Source: Umbilicaria muhlenbergii (Eukaryota; Ascomycota; Lecanoromycetes; Umbilicariales; Umbilicariaceae). From it: a DNA stretch of 64,000 nt. Each line of letters begins with the position of its first letter. Position 1 is the stretch's first letter. Both the position numbers and the translations under genes were made by a program. The stretch spans positions 3,759,341 to 3,823,340 of the forward strand of contig KK106984.1 in the NCBI GenBank assembly GCA_000611775.1, in the 5' to 3' direction. Below the pieces are notes generated by a model. It worked only from the letters and a program-made list of their open reading frames with translations. It had not been told where the DNA came from and made no database searches. Shown here piece after piece: positions 10,738 to 21,500 of the stretch.

Positions 10738-12415
10738 TCATATCTGACCCTTAATGTCCACTTTGCGAAAGGCCGCTGTCTTGGCTGTTTCGAAGGTGTT
10801 CCCAACCTTGCCAGTCAGAAGTCTAACGCCGTCTTCCCGCTCTTCGAGGAAGCCCTGGGCCCCGTGATCGCAGAGGAAGCGTGCGCTTTCCTCGTCCGAT
10901 TCGAAGCCTAGTTCTTCAGTAATGAAACGCAGTTTTACATCGGGCTTATATCTAAAAGGCCTTATCAGTAGCGATCTAAAAGAGAGGAAGGATGATGACT
11001 TACGCTCTGCAAATGTTGGAAAGAGCAGCTAAACGCTCGCGACCGACAAACATATCCATCAGATATGCTCCCATGTTGGGTGTCTCAAGGTATAGCTGGA
11101 AGAATCGGTGAAAATTCCCCAATGCCAGAGCCGAACGTGCGTCCAGCGCGTGCTTGACCGCTGGCTCTTTCTTTTCTGCTGGTGTTAGATCTGCCAATAC
11201 GTCGTTCATGTCCGTCCGATTGCAAGTATGAATGAAATAGAGGATACGATAGGCCTTGAATTCCGTGGGATGGCCACCAAGTTTCTGCGCATAGAGGGCA
11301 CGCAACTGCGTCTGACACTGATTATACTCACCCAAATCCCCCTTCTCTAACGCAATCCTGGCATGAATCTCGTACACGTTTACAGTAAACTCGGATTTGA
11401 TGTGCTGAACCGTGAGATCCTGCCGGAGTGATTTGAACTGATCGCATATATACGAGTAGTTATTCTCCTTCTTCCATTTCTTCTTCAAATGCTCCAGTGT
11501 CTTTTCGAGCATTGCCAAGGGCCGAACAGTATCCGGGTTCGGTGCAGATGTAAGTCGGAAATATTTCTTCTCTAGTTCCTGCGATCGGCCGACGACCGGA
11601 CCTTGGTCTACATCACGTGTGGGAGAGGACTCTTTCGGAGATGCAAAGGGTTGTGGAGACTGGAGCCGAGGATATCCATCCTCAAATCGTCTTTTCCGTT
11701 TCTCCAGATTGTTATGGGACTTACTTGATCCTTTACCAGTTAGGTCGTTCCTCTGGCGCTTGTCCGCGTAAGAAATCCGGTCCTCAAAGACATTCATGGT
11801 ATTAGTAGTCCGCCAGGGTGGTGGGGTTTCATGGTCTAACGGTGTAGATGCCAAGTCAGACGACTTTCTCTTCTTGGAGGTGGTGCCATTGCTTGTTCCG
11901 TTAGTTTCTTTCACAGTCAAGGTGGAGAATGTATCACTCCAAGGTGATTTCGCAGGACTGAGCAGTGTATTGGCACGTTCGTTGCATAGCATTTGCTGGG
12001 GCAACTGCAATGACTCCCAGTCGATGTTCATAAGATTGTTACTTTCCGCTGCTTCTGAGATTATCTGCTTCAACTTTGTTTCCATCTCTTCTCTTTCGAT
12101 GCCGGCGATCTTATTCTCCGCCGCAAACGATCTCTGGACATATTGCCGAACAGGCAGAGGCCAGTCTCGTTTTGGTTTATCCGCTTTTGGAGGAGGGGCT
12201 GTTGATTGTGTCATGGTGTGTTGAGCAGGTAGAGATTGGGTTGGCTCAAAATGGGGTGGCCGTGCGAATGTCTTTCGAGCCGGTACTGAGGTGTAAGCAC
12301 TCGCATCTGGTCGAAATGTCAGCAAGATCAGGTGCGACAGAGATCGGGACGGCTTACATGACATGTTGTTAGATTCAACGTAACTTGATCGCCACAGCGG
12401 CGCTGTAGTGGTCAT
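10738..12415 (-). CDS. THP3: SAC3/GANP-domain protein, THP3/LENG8-like
   Basis: Homologue of yeast Thp3 and animal LENG8, which in yeast works with Csn12 in transcription elongation and pre-mRNA splicing. Exons 12358-12415, 11004-12306 and 10738-10951; introns of 51 and 52 nt; 1575 nt, 524 aa. The N-terminal half is disordered, with a basic KKRKSS and a later EKRKRRFEDG segment suggesting nuclear location. The SAC3/GANP domain follows: ELEKKYFRLTSAPNPDTVRP, YICDQFKSLRQDLTVQHI, FTVNVYEIHARIALEKGD. The last exon completes it with YKPDVKLRFITEELGF and ends KVDIKGQI. The 51-nt first intron is in frame without a stop. Divergent from VPS36 with a 383-bp spacer. Family certain; the symbol is by similarity. 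Confidence 0.88.
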
Positions 12416-12798
12416 CGGAAACTGTCAGTGGCAAATGTAAGGAGGAGTTCATGTAGAAAGAAGGAAGAAGCGAGTCCGCTTTAGTAAGAGTCCAGAGTCA
12501 AGAGGCAAGAGGCAAGAGGCAAGAGGCAAGAGGCAAGCAGCAAGAAGACTGTGGACACTCTCTTCGTGATGCAACACCTCTTACGCATAACATAGCGGTG
12601 AAGAAGTATGTGTTCGACGTGGGCATGAGAGTGAGCGTGACTGAGGAGCTGGGACCAGGCGAGACGAGCCGCTAAGCTCTTTCGGGCCACATGCTGATTC
12701 CCCCGTTTTCGGACGATCTCCATCACCATCGCCATCACCATCCCATGGGGACTTTGTAGGCACAGGCAGGCTTCGCAGCGAAGGAGCGATGAGTCTGA
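12416..12798. promoter_or_regulatory. Shared divergent promoter region, THP3-like/VPS36
   Basis: 383-bp spacer between two divergent start codons, so it must contain both promoters. It holds a caagagg heptamer repeat and a CATCAC/CATCGC-rich run near 12720-12745. No TATA box is obvious. Confidence 0.6.
12499..12537. repeat. Heptamer tandem repeat, caagagg unit
   Basis: About 5.6 perfect copies of caagagg, in the leader or promoter of the THP3-like gene. Likely length-variable between strains. Confidence 0.92.
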
Positions 12799-14849
12799 AT
12801 GTTCCTTCAGCCGCTTGATTTGACCACCGCTCTGCGTCCAACACTATATTCTGATGAGACTCTTTTGTTCGTTCAGGATGCTGTTGGCTTGTATGAAGGG
12901 TGTGTAACCCTCCACATGCGAACTCGTCGTCAGACGTGAGGGACTGGAGGGCTAAGTTGGGATACATCTCGCAGAAAGTTCAAGTTACCAAATCACCAAC
13001 ACGGGCATGCGTACCTCACCTCGCACCGGGTCTGCTATGTCGACAATGCAGAGCCTCGAAGGTATTCCGTTGCCATCGAACTCAAGCAGGTTGAGCGATA
13101 TGAATTCTATGTACTCGATCCGTGATGATCATTTCCACTTGAGCAAAACTCACATATCCCCAGGCCGGCTTTCTCAAGTCATCACCCAAGATAACGCTCT
13201 ATCCAAAGCCTGCGAAGCAGACATCAGTTCAGAATCTGAATCACTCTGCTATAGGCATGTCCCCTCACATCGGTACTCTCAGTCCAACTACATCCTCCTT
13301 TGCCCGTTCTGGTAGTTCACTCTCTATCGCACCGCACTCGCCCAGTCCGACAAAGCCGAGTAGTGCCACATGGATTTGCCCGATCTGCTCGTTCTCCAAT
13401 GTATTACCTTCCAATTTCGATGCCTCGACTGCGAACGCGCATACGCCACTGCCCCCTTGCTCAACTTGCGGGATCAAACCACCTCTCGCCTATGTCCTGA
13501 AAGCAGCTATATCGAGTGTCTCGACAAGGCAGCCTTCACCAGCTCCAGCCCAGCCGTTGCTAGAAAGCCATAATCAGAGAGAAATCGAGATAAATGGACG
13601 CTATGATGAATCATCCGTCGCCTCGGCAGCTCCTGTAGCTTCTGCTTCTAGTTTCCAGTGCCCTCGGTGTACGTTCCTCAATCATCCGTCCCTGCTCTCT
13701 TGTGAAATATGTGGCGCACCTTTACTTTCTGCGGAGATTCCGGGGGCAGTGCTTCACGAAGACGGAGTTACGCGGTCAGAGTCTCCAGGTCCGTCTCTGG
13801 ATGGCGGCTCTCGCGCTTTGCATGATATATCCGAATGCATGAAAATTTCGTTCCGTGCTGGAGGCGAGAAAATATTTCACGAGAGGTTGAGAGGTGCTAT
13901 GATCCAGCGGAAATGGCTGTTGCAAAATGCGCCTCCTGTCCCGATGCCGAACCAAAAGTCCGATCCCGTTACAGATTCGTCCACATCGGACGGCGTCCAA
14001 GCTCGAGCGCCATTAGAACGAGGGAAGACGGTAGGCATTGCGGGCCTGGAGCGCCGCGGTCAGGAGCTCCGAAAAAATAATGAAGTCGTGATCGGGAACG
14101 CATTTGAAGACTTGGAAGCTCTAATGGCCTCTGCCAAGGAGATAGTTGCACTTGCTGAATCATTCGCCAGCAAATCTTCGGACGGATCATCAGAAGCCAA
14201 CGCCATACTATCTGAATCGGCTACGGCACTGGGGATGGTTACTACGAAGGATATGCTGGGTTCTAATGCTGGCTCCGACTCCCTCTACCTGTCAGAATTG
14301 TCAAGGAATCTGGCAGAGTATCTGACTGATGACGCCAAAGGAGTCCTGCGCAGGGAAGGAGGTATCATGAGTTTGGTTGATCTTTGGGCCGTCTTCAATC
14401 GTGCAAGAGGCGGCGTGGAACTGATCAGCCCACTGGATTTCGAGAAGGCTGCGCGGATGTGGGAGAAGCTGGGCTTGCCGGTCCGGTTGCGGCAGTTCAA
14501 AAGTGGACTGTTGGTTGTGCAGAGAAACGATTGGACTGATGACAAGACAATTGCGCAGTTGCTTGCTTGGCTGCAAGAATTGCACCTGGAGGCGCCCCCG
14601 TTCGAAGCTGCTTGGGATTGGGTCATGTTCGGGAGGGGGATCACGCCTCAAGAGGCAGCTGAGCGCTTCGGCTGGAGTATTGGGGTCGCGAGCGAAGAAC
14701 TTGAGATGGCAGAAGAGAAAGGCGCATTGTGTCGGGAAGAAGGGGTTGAAGGAGTACGGTTCTGGGAGAATTGGCTGGCGAGGGAGAGTGACTCAGTAGA
14801 TGATAGTTCCGTCTCCCAGTCGGTTGCAGCATTAGAGCTCACAGCATAA
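12799..14849 (+). CDS. VPS36: ESCRT-II subunit Vps36 with GLUE and two NZF fingers
   Basis: ESCRT-II component that binds phosphoinositide and ubiquitin on endosomes and sorts cargo into multivesicular bodies. Exons 12799-12899, 12975-13110, 13164-14849; introns 75 and 53 nt; 640 aa. The joins rebuild the N-terminal GLUE half: MFLQPLDLTTALRP, FVQDAVGLYEGKFKLPNHQ, YLTSHRVCYVDNAEPRRYSV, GFLKSSPKITLYPKPAK. Two zinc-ribbon NZF modules interrupt GLUE: Cys about 151, 154, 178, 181 (with an unusually long 23-residue middle spacer) and Cys 245, 248, 259, 262. GLUE resumes near MKISFRAGGEKIFHERL. The C-terminal EAP30 winged-helix part spans about 385-620, with VLRREGGIMSLVDLWAVFNR and LLVVQRNDWTDDKTIA. 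The layout matches yeast Vps36, also with two NZF inserts. Confidence 0.95.
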
Positions 14850-15298
14850 AGTCTAGAATAGTTCGAAATTATATACAGACTTTAGATGGACTACTGTTTC
14901 CTACTTTCTACTACAAGCTCTACTACAAGCTCTTGTACCACGATCGCACACAACATGCTTAGGTTCTTGGAAATCGGGGTTTCGGCGGTTAGCAGATGAG
15001 CAGGCGCTCTGAGGTACCTTAGGCTCTCTCGGCTTTACCCCGCCAAATCACTGCGGTACCTCTAGCTGGGGACGCCCATCCATGCCACGTCCATGCTGGC
15101 AGCATCACAGCCTCTCACTGTGAGTACCACCGAAGCTGCTACTCCCTACAGATTCCCCAGTCTGGTCTTTTGGACCTCTATGCAACACCTCTCAGCTCTC
15201 AAGCAAACTCAGGGTAATGTTTCGATGCAGGCCTACTCTCCGTATGCCAAGGCGCTGACCGATAAGCAGCCGGAGGCATGCTCTAAGAGATCGGCAAC
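14850..15298. other. Intergenic, 449 bp
   Basis: VPS36 3' UTR and promoter of the next gene. A duplicated CTACAAGCT motif occurs near 14915-14935 (ctactacaagctctactacaagctct). Nothing else seen. Confidence 0.6.
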
Positions 15299-18200
15299 AT
15301 GCTTGCTTCACAGCATCACGCTGGATCTCGAATCCTTCAAGTCTCAACCATTCGAGGTCTGAGCCATGCTCGAGTCCTGTCAACGTTGGTCATAGGGACC
15401 ACTACCAAATGGCGCCTACCTCGAGAACGCCCAAACTTGCCAGTTGCTTCTCGACGGAACTTCTGGTGGGGCAGAAACCGTTCTCGACACTGGTCAACCT
15501 TGCTGGGGGCTCACAACTACTACAATCACTGCAAAGCCCGGCAAGAAGTCAGTAAGGACAGGAGCGTTAGGTCTCCTAATCCGAACTCGATCTTCAATTG
15601 GGACCACCCTCTGAATCAGTACCGTCCTAGTCAAGGATGGCGCTTGTCCAGCTCCTGGGACAAGCCAGGTGGAAGATGGGCCAAGTCGGACTCAAGAGCT
15701 GAGGATATGAACAAAGCCCAGGAGAAAATTGATGAATGGAGCCGCCAGCGTGAGAAGCTGCAGGCTGAGACAGCTCAACGGTTGGAGTTTTACAAGAAAC
15801 AAATCGAAAAGGACCCGTTCGGAATGCTCTTTAGAAAAGCCATTGAGCGCTCGATCAATCCGTGGGCTCCATTGAATTGGCTTTTGACGCCCAAGGCAGA
15901 GAGAAAGAGTGCCTCTAGCGGAGAGATACCTACAAACAGCCCACCGTCGGATGGCCACGATGCCAACCCAACTACAAAAAGTGCCGTAAGGAGCGACAAG
16001 ACGCCAGGACAGACCTCTAAGAAGGACCAACAAGCTGGAGGCGCTGCCAGAACTCAAAGCACAATCGATCAGCACGTCCTGGACTCAACAGAACCAGGGT
16101 CATCTGTGAAAACGGCAAACAACCCCATCATCGCTGAAGACTACGAGATCGATCCTATTACACTGCGCAAAGTCCATAAAATCCATAGAGAGCCTCGTCC
16201 ATCAGGTGCTAAACAAAGGTCTTACACCTCCTTTAATATACCAGTGAAAACATTCGAGGGCGGCGTGTCGAGGTCGTTCTTACTGGACAGACAGAACGAC
16301 AAGACCTCCGCCGCCGAAGAGACACCCATCATGGCGTCGGACGAGGCTAAACCCTTGACATCTTCGAACGTTGACAACAAAGGGACTTCCGTACACACAT
16401 CAGGGAAGACTTGGCTGGCACAGGAGGGTTTCGGAAAACGGCAGCAGGTGATTGCAGACAAACTAGCGGCGCAAACATCTGATCCCCTTAGAAGTCAGAC
16501 AAGCAGTCCTGCAAAGGCTAGTACTACGAGACTTGAAAACTCGCTGGATCGATATCTGAGAAACGCGGCTGATGAGGCCAAACATGGTGACTGCGGCAAG
16601 GCAGGCGGTAAACCCCTGGAGTACAAAGCCGAGGAGAACAAAGCCGAAGATGTTGATTTGCTTAGGGCCAGCGACGTGAGGGCCTCTTATGGGCGTGTGG
16701 GGAAGTTTGGCACAGAGACAGACGCAGAAAAGCAAGTAAGACGACATAAGATTGAAGCCAACTACCAAGAGCGTCGGCAAAATCTGGAGACCCAGTATAC
16801 CGAAGAACTTGCAGCTGAGGAAGCACGTGGAGTAATTGCTAAAAAAGAAAGTCCTAAATCAGAGCTCGGGTATGGTAGTACGCCACAGGATCTTGAAGCG
16901 TCATTCCTGAATGAAATAAGCATACAAGAACCTTCAGTAAAAGGGACTGAGACAGGTCCTTCTGATTTCTTAGCTCGAAGCACGGAAACATCGTACCAAC
17001 GTGAAATGGACGCTCGTGTGCAAAAGGAAGAGAACTCGTACGCACGGGAGCTGGAAGCAGCTTCAACGCAAACTTCACCTCACACGAATAATTTCATGAA
17101 CAACATGAAGACTCAACTTCTGGAGGCAGGAGTTAAATACTCCAAGGAGCTGAAGCGTGGTGTAGATTATGCTCATGGGGCGTTACTTCGAATGGACAAC
17201 AACTCGTCGTCATCTCTCGCCCGCGATAGAAAGTGGGAAGCAGCCGAAAACGTCCTTATGGAAGAGGTCAAAGTACAAAAACTGGCCATGGAAGGGGTTG
17301 AGAATCGCAATCTTCTCGACTTCAGCAAAGCTGCTTCCTCGGTACAAGATCTCCACCGAGGTGAAGGTGATATGTCCGCCAACGTCCATGAATTTGGCGA
17401 AAGAGGCCGATGGTATAAGAACAAAGCCCGACACGCAGTCAGGGACGAAGCACAGAAGCTGCGTGATAGGGATCTGATACGCGAGATTACGGGAATATAC
17501 GAAGATGTTTATGGGACCATTGACACCAAGCACCGACAGGTACCAGAGTCGAACTCGACTGCAGAAAATGTGGCTAAGAAGTGGAAAGCAGCATTCATGC
17601 GAGGAAAGTTACTAGGTTCCAAGCAAAAGATTCAGGGCTTGTCCAAGATCTCGGAGAAATGCCGTAGTCTTCTCCCGGAACACCCTGAAAGAGTAGGGTC
17701 GGTTCCCGGCCATGCCGTGGTGCCGAAAGAAGACGGCAAAGATGCAGCCCCCAGCGCTACTGGTCCGGACTCTACAGAAACTGCGCCGCCGGCACCATTG
17801 CATGGACACTCTATACCTGTCCCACCCATGGTATACAGGGTCTTGGCCCACGACCCTTTGACTGGGAAAATCAGCGCTGCTACCACGACTTCATCCATTG
17901 CCTCTCCGGAAGAAGCACCAATCTCAGTATCAGAAGCTCTACTGCGGCTCTCAAGCCCCGCCCGATTCCTCCCGCATTTTCCAGCCCTCCGTCAATCAGG
18001 CTATGAGATCGTCTCCGGCAGCGGCGACGTGCTGGTGTTCAAGAAAGTCCGTGATGCCGATCCAACTACCGTTATAGAAGAGGCTGTTATAGAGGACTCT
18101 GTCACGGCTTCGGCATCAAATCCCATCCAAGATGCCACGGTCTGCACCAGCACCAGCACCTCCGCTTCCCCTACCCGCTCTACCGAATCGTCCGACTTCG

Positions 18201-18529
18201 CGATCAAGCCGCCAACTGACGACGCATCCACCCCATCATCCCGAGCACCCACTCCTCCCCCCGCCTCAACCCACTGGCCATTCGTACACCCCACTAACAG
18301 AGTCCGCCGCCAGGAAGCCGTCTTCTCCGGCTCGCGGCGCTGGCGGCCCGGACAGAGGGCCGATGGTGCGGGACGCCCGCCGAAGAGCGCAAGGGGGAGG
18401 GTGAGGAGAGCGGTCAGGAGGGTGCTTTGGGTTGGCGCGTGGACGGCCGGGTGTTGTTATGCGGTGGGGGTTGTGGCAGAGTATTTTCGGACCGGGGGGG
18501 AGGGGGGAATAGGTCCGCAGGGGTTTTGA
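15299..18529 (+). CDS. Large uncharacterised, probably mitochondrial protein
   Basis: Single open frame of 1076 aa from ATG at 15299; function not recognised. The first 60 residues are rich in Arg, Ser and Leu with few acids (ARVLSTLVIGTTTKWRLPRE), a likely mitochondrial presequence. The middle is long, charged and low in hydrophobics, with probable coiled coils (AQEKIDEWSRQREKLQAETA and the stretch around RRHKIEANYQERRQNLETQY). Near the C-terminus comes YRVLAHDPLTGKISAATTTS and FLPHFPALRQSGYEIVSGSG, then a basic run and one membrane segment (VLWVGAWTAGCCYAVGVVAEYF) ending GPQGF. I recall similar C-termini in other filamentous ascomycete proteins, so it is probably conserved, but no role can be assigned. 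Base composition turns G-rich over the last 150 nt. Confidence 0.85.
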   Translation: MLASQHHAGSRILQVSTIRGLSHARVLSTLVIGTTTKWRLPRERPNLPVASRRNFWWGRNRSRHWSTLLGAHNYYNHCKARQEVSKDRSVRSPNPNSIFNWDHPLNQYRPSQGWRLSSSWDKPGGRWAKSDSRAEDMNKAQEKIDEWSRQREKLQAETAQRLEFYKKQIEKDPFGMLFRKAIERSINPWAPLNWLLTPKAERKSASSGEIPTNSPPSDGHDANPTTKSAVRSDKTPGQTSKKDQQAGGAARTQSTIDQHVLDSTEPGSSVKTANNPIIAEDYEIDPITLRKVHKIHREPRPSGAKQRSYTSFNIPVKTFEGGVSRSFLLDRQNDKTSAAEETPIMASDEAKPLTSSNVDNKGTSVHTSGKTWLAQEGFGKRQQVIADKLAAQTSDPLRSQTSSPAKASTTRLENSLDRYLRNAADEAKHGDCGKAGGKPLEYKAEENKAEDVDLLRASDVRASYGRVGKFGTETDAEKQVRRHKIEANYQERRQNLETQYTEELAAEEARGVIAKKESPKSELGYGSTPQDLEASFLNEISIQEPSVKGTETGPSDFLARSTETSYQREMDARVQKEENSYARELEAASTQTSPHTNNFMNNMKTQLLEAGVKYSKELKRGVDYAHGALLRMDNNSSSSLARDRKWEAAENVLMEEVKVQKLAMEGVENRNLLDFSKAASSVQDLHRGEGDMSANVHEFGERGRWYKNKARHAVRDEAQKLRDRDLIREITGIYEDVYGTIDTKHRQVPESNSTAENVAKKWKAAFMRGKLLGSKQKIQGLSKISEKCRSLLPEHPERVGSVPGHAVVPKEDGKDAAPSATGPDSTETAPPAPLHGHSIPVPPMVYRVLAHDPLTGKISAATTTSSIASPEEAPISVSEALLRLSSPARFLPHFPALRQSGYEIVSGSGDVLVFKKVRDADPTTVIEEAVIEDSVTASASNPIQDATVCTSTSTSASPTRSTESSDFAIKPPTDDASTPSSRAPTPPPASTHWPFVHPTNRVRRQEAVFSGSRRWRPGQRADGAGRPPKSARGRVRRAVRRVLWVGAWTAGCCYAVGVVAEYFRTGGEGGIGPQGF

Positions 18530-21500
18530 TATTTGGGGGAGGGAAAGAGGGAAGGCTAGGCGAGGGGGTGGGGTGGGGTGATGGGTAGTGATGGGATGGG
18601 ACGGGATGGGGATGGGTGGGAGATGGAGGGTCTGGTTTTTGGAATTCCTCTCTTGAGGGACGAGGAAGGGGTGGAGCGGGGACTCCGCTCATTCTGGTTT
18701 CGTTTTGGGGGTGGCGATGTTGGATTGGGGGGGGATTGGTAATTGGTTTCGGATTATTTCATTTGGATATGGATATGGTACTCATGGCACGGGGCGGAAT
18801 GGGTGCATGGCTATTTGGGACTCCTCTCTGCTTTCTTTTATTGGACACGTATAGCATGATCTGGGGGACTACTTATAGCATCTTTTCGGATTTCTCTCAC
18901 CTTTACAACCTCATACCCCAATCGCTCTTATTGTGGTGGTGAACTGTCCGATTGCTTCTACGTGAGTGAAGGAGCTGTATCTTACACCAGCATGAACAGT
19001 GACGGTTCCTCAGCCATGTGAGTTTCTTGACTGAAAAGGGTGTTCAAAGGAAGCTGAATGCCTCCTGTGGGTTTATATTTAGGTGCGCATACACATAGCC
19101 CCCGGTATCCTATCTGAGTTGTGGAAGATCTTCACTTCCACTGGAAAAGGGGAGGTGTGTGGGCCTCAACTTTGGTTTAGGTCTATGAATAAATTAGTAC
19201 TAGATGCGTCCTAAATAGAGGCTCTGTTGTCATTATCATGGAGTCGATGTGTACGGTTCTGAAGTCTATTCCTGTACTGCAGCTCCCATTGCATATCAAA
19301 TACCCCTCAACCCCAGTCCTTAGGCACCAATCCATCCAAGGTTCATTTGCCCTCCCCGGTCTCCCATTCAGCCGGCCATCCCATGCGCCCACCCACCCAC
19401 CCACCTAACGTCATCCCCCCCCCAAAACCCACCCCCCCCCTTCCGCACTCCTTAAAGACGTTTTTGCTTGTTCCAAACCATCAATTCCCCCCCGCTCGGT
19501 CCACCTCACAACCTCCAATCCTCCCGTCTCGCATCCCTGGCTTCAGCTGACGATTCCGCGGCTGTGGCTCGGGATCTCAGATGCCGCTGCGGTGGAACAC
19601 GAGTTTTCTGCGGTCTGGTGCCACGGGCGCGTTTCAGGTGGGGCGTACGGCATGAGGTTGCGGGGCTGGGGGCTTGTGATGGTTGATTTCTTGGGGGGGA
19701 GCTGGGGAGCTCGAGTGAGGGGGTTATTGGCTGGAGCAGGGGGGAGGGATGAATGGGAAACTTGCTTTTGGGGGGATGGGACGCGTGGTCGGTGGTGGTG
19801 GTGGTACGACGGGGAGGGAGATTGGGTGGAGGCAGATGAGCCGGGAGGGGATCGGGTTGCTGGGGGGCGGAGCCGGGGGGGGTGGTGATTGGAGTTTGTC
19901 GTGGGGGTGGATGAGATCTGGTGCTGTTGGTGTGGTTACGTTTTTTGGGGGGCCATGTTGGATGTGACTTCGATGCTGTCACCAGACTAGTCGTAGCAAT
20001 AGTAATAACATGTGACATATCATGGGCAATACCGTTGTGTACTTTACGGGGCAAGGCTGCTTGTACGTCTTACCAGGTTTTGGGCTGTGGTTTTGGATGA
20101 GCGATGGTGCTGAGATTTGGGTTAGGGTTTGGTCGAGTCACTTTGGTTAAACATCTACCTTATCACATGACTGGTAGTTATGTTTGAAGGCAAGAGCGAT
20201 TCGCTCTGGGTCTCCTGCTGTGGAGTGAGTAATGAAGGTAGCAGTTGATGGAAGGAATGAACAGGCGAGAGTAGTCTGCGGAGTCTTTACGACGTTCGAC
20301 GATGGAGGGAAGGGTGGACTGATGACCCAAACAGGACGAGGTGCCCTAAAACCACTCAACAGAGATTCCTAACAAGCAAAGACCATACTACTTCAGATCT
20401 ACTTCACAACTTATATTGGTGGTCAAATGATCAGAGCGGTCTCAGGGAGACTGCCTCTTGAGGCTTATGAGGCGATATGAAAGACCAGGAATGGAACATC
20501 TCTACCAAATGTCTGTCGATTTCCACCAACTTTATTGGGACTTCAAAGTTACATTCGCCATATCATTCATCTACAGCTTAGGGCAAGCCGGTGTGAACAA
20601 GCCAAGAAGATGCCCAGCTCCAAAGGCCAGATTCGGCTTTAGGATTCTGGCCTTTGGAAGCCCGGGGCCTGGAGGCCCTCCGTCCTCGTAGGCATTAGCT
20701 CAGGAACCATTGGCATACTCCGATACGAACGTCGGGACTTCGCCAGGATGATGCTGACAGGAGCCGACGAAGCAGCGTCCATCCATGCCATACCAGTTCA
20801 AGCGATTTGCTTGATAAGTCATGACCGAGAACTCTACGATAATATCTTACAAGCGTTGAACTTGGTGCATGACAGGATTATTGGAAGCCTCCGCAAGCCA
20901 CGATAGTCCAGATGAGGGGGCATATCCCGAAAGTTGCGACGCCATGGTATTCGAAGACTGTTGAGTCTCTATGAAGTAGTTTCTCGACGGATTTTTGGCA
21001 TCCGTTCGTCTCCGTTTGCTCGACTCGACTCGGATTGTATTGTGGGGGCGGAACACGACAGATCAAGTGGCACAAGCTTGGGGGTGAGTGAGGCGAGGTA
21101 CTGACGAGATCGGTGGAATTATCAGCGCTTATAAGCAGCCTTCCGGGTGCTTTCTGCTGACTCCGCCACTTTGCTTTGCGTACTTGGGGATCCAAGCCTA
21201 CTCGGACTACTGGGTGTTCTGTATTCCCACTCAGAATGGAATGCGGAGCAATGCGCTTACGGAGTGCCAGCGTTTTGACTATCTGTACGGAGTATGGAAG
21301 CTTTCTGTTGTTATGGCCACGACTCCAGCACTTTCTTTGTTCCTCGTTGTATCGGAGTAGACCGATGCGCTTGTTCGCTCTTGCAAATTCAAATTCAATC
21401 TTATACCGACCCTTGTCTTTCTCCCACCCTTGTTTCCTGTCCGCTTGGACAAGCCACAATCCGAGCGAACGCCTCGAAGATCCACGCTCTCATTGGAAGT

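Noticed and set aside
19506-20054. Minus-strand Pro-rich frame of 182 codons
   Set aside because: Arises from C-run DNA; no domain, no conserved pattern.
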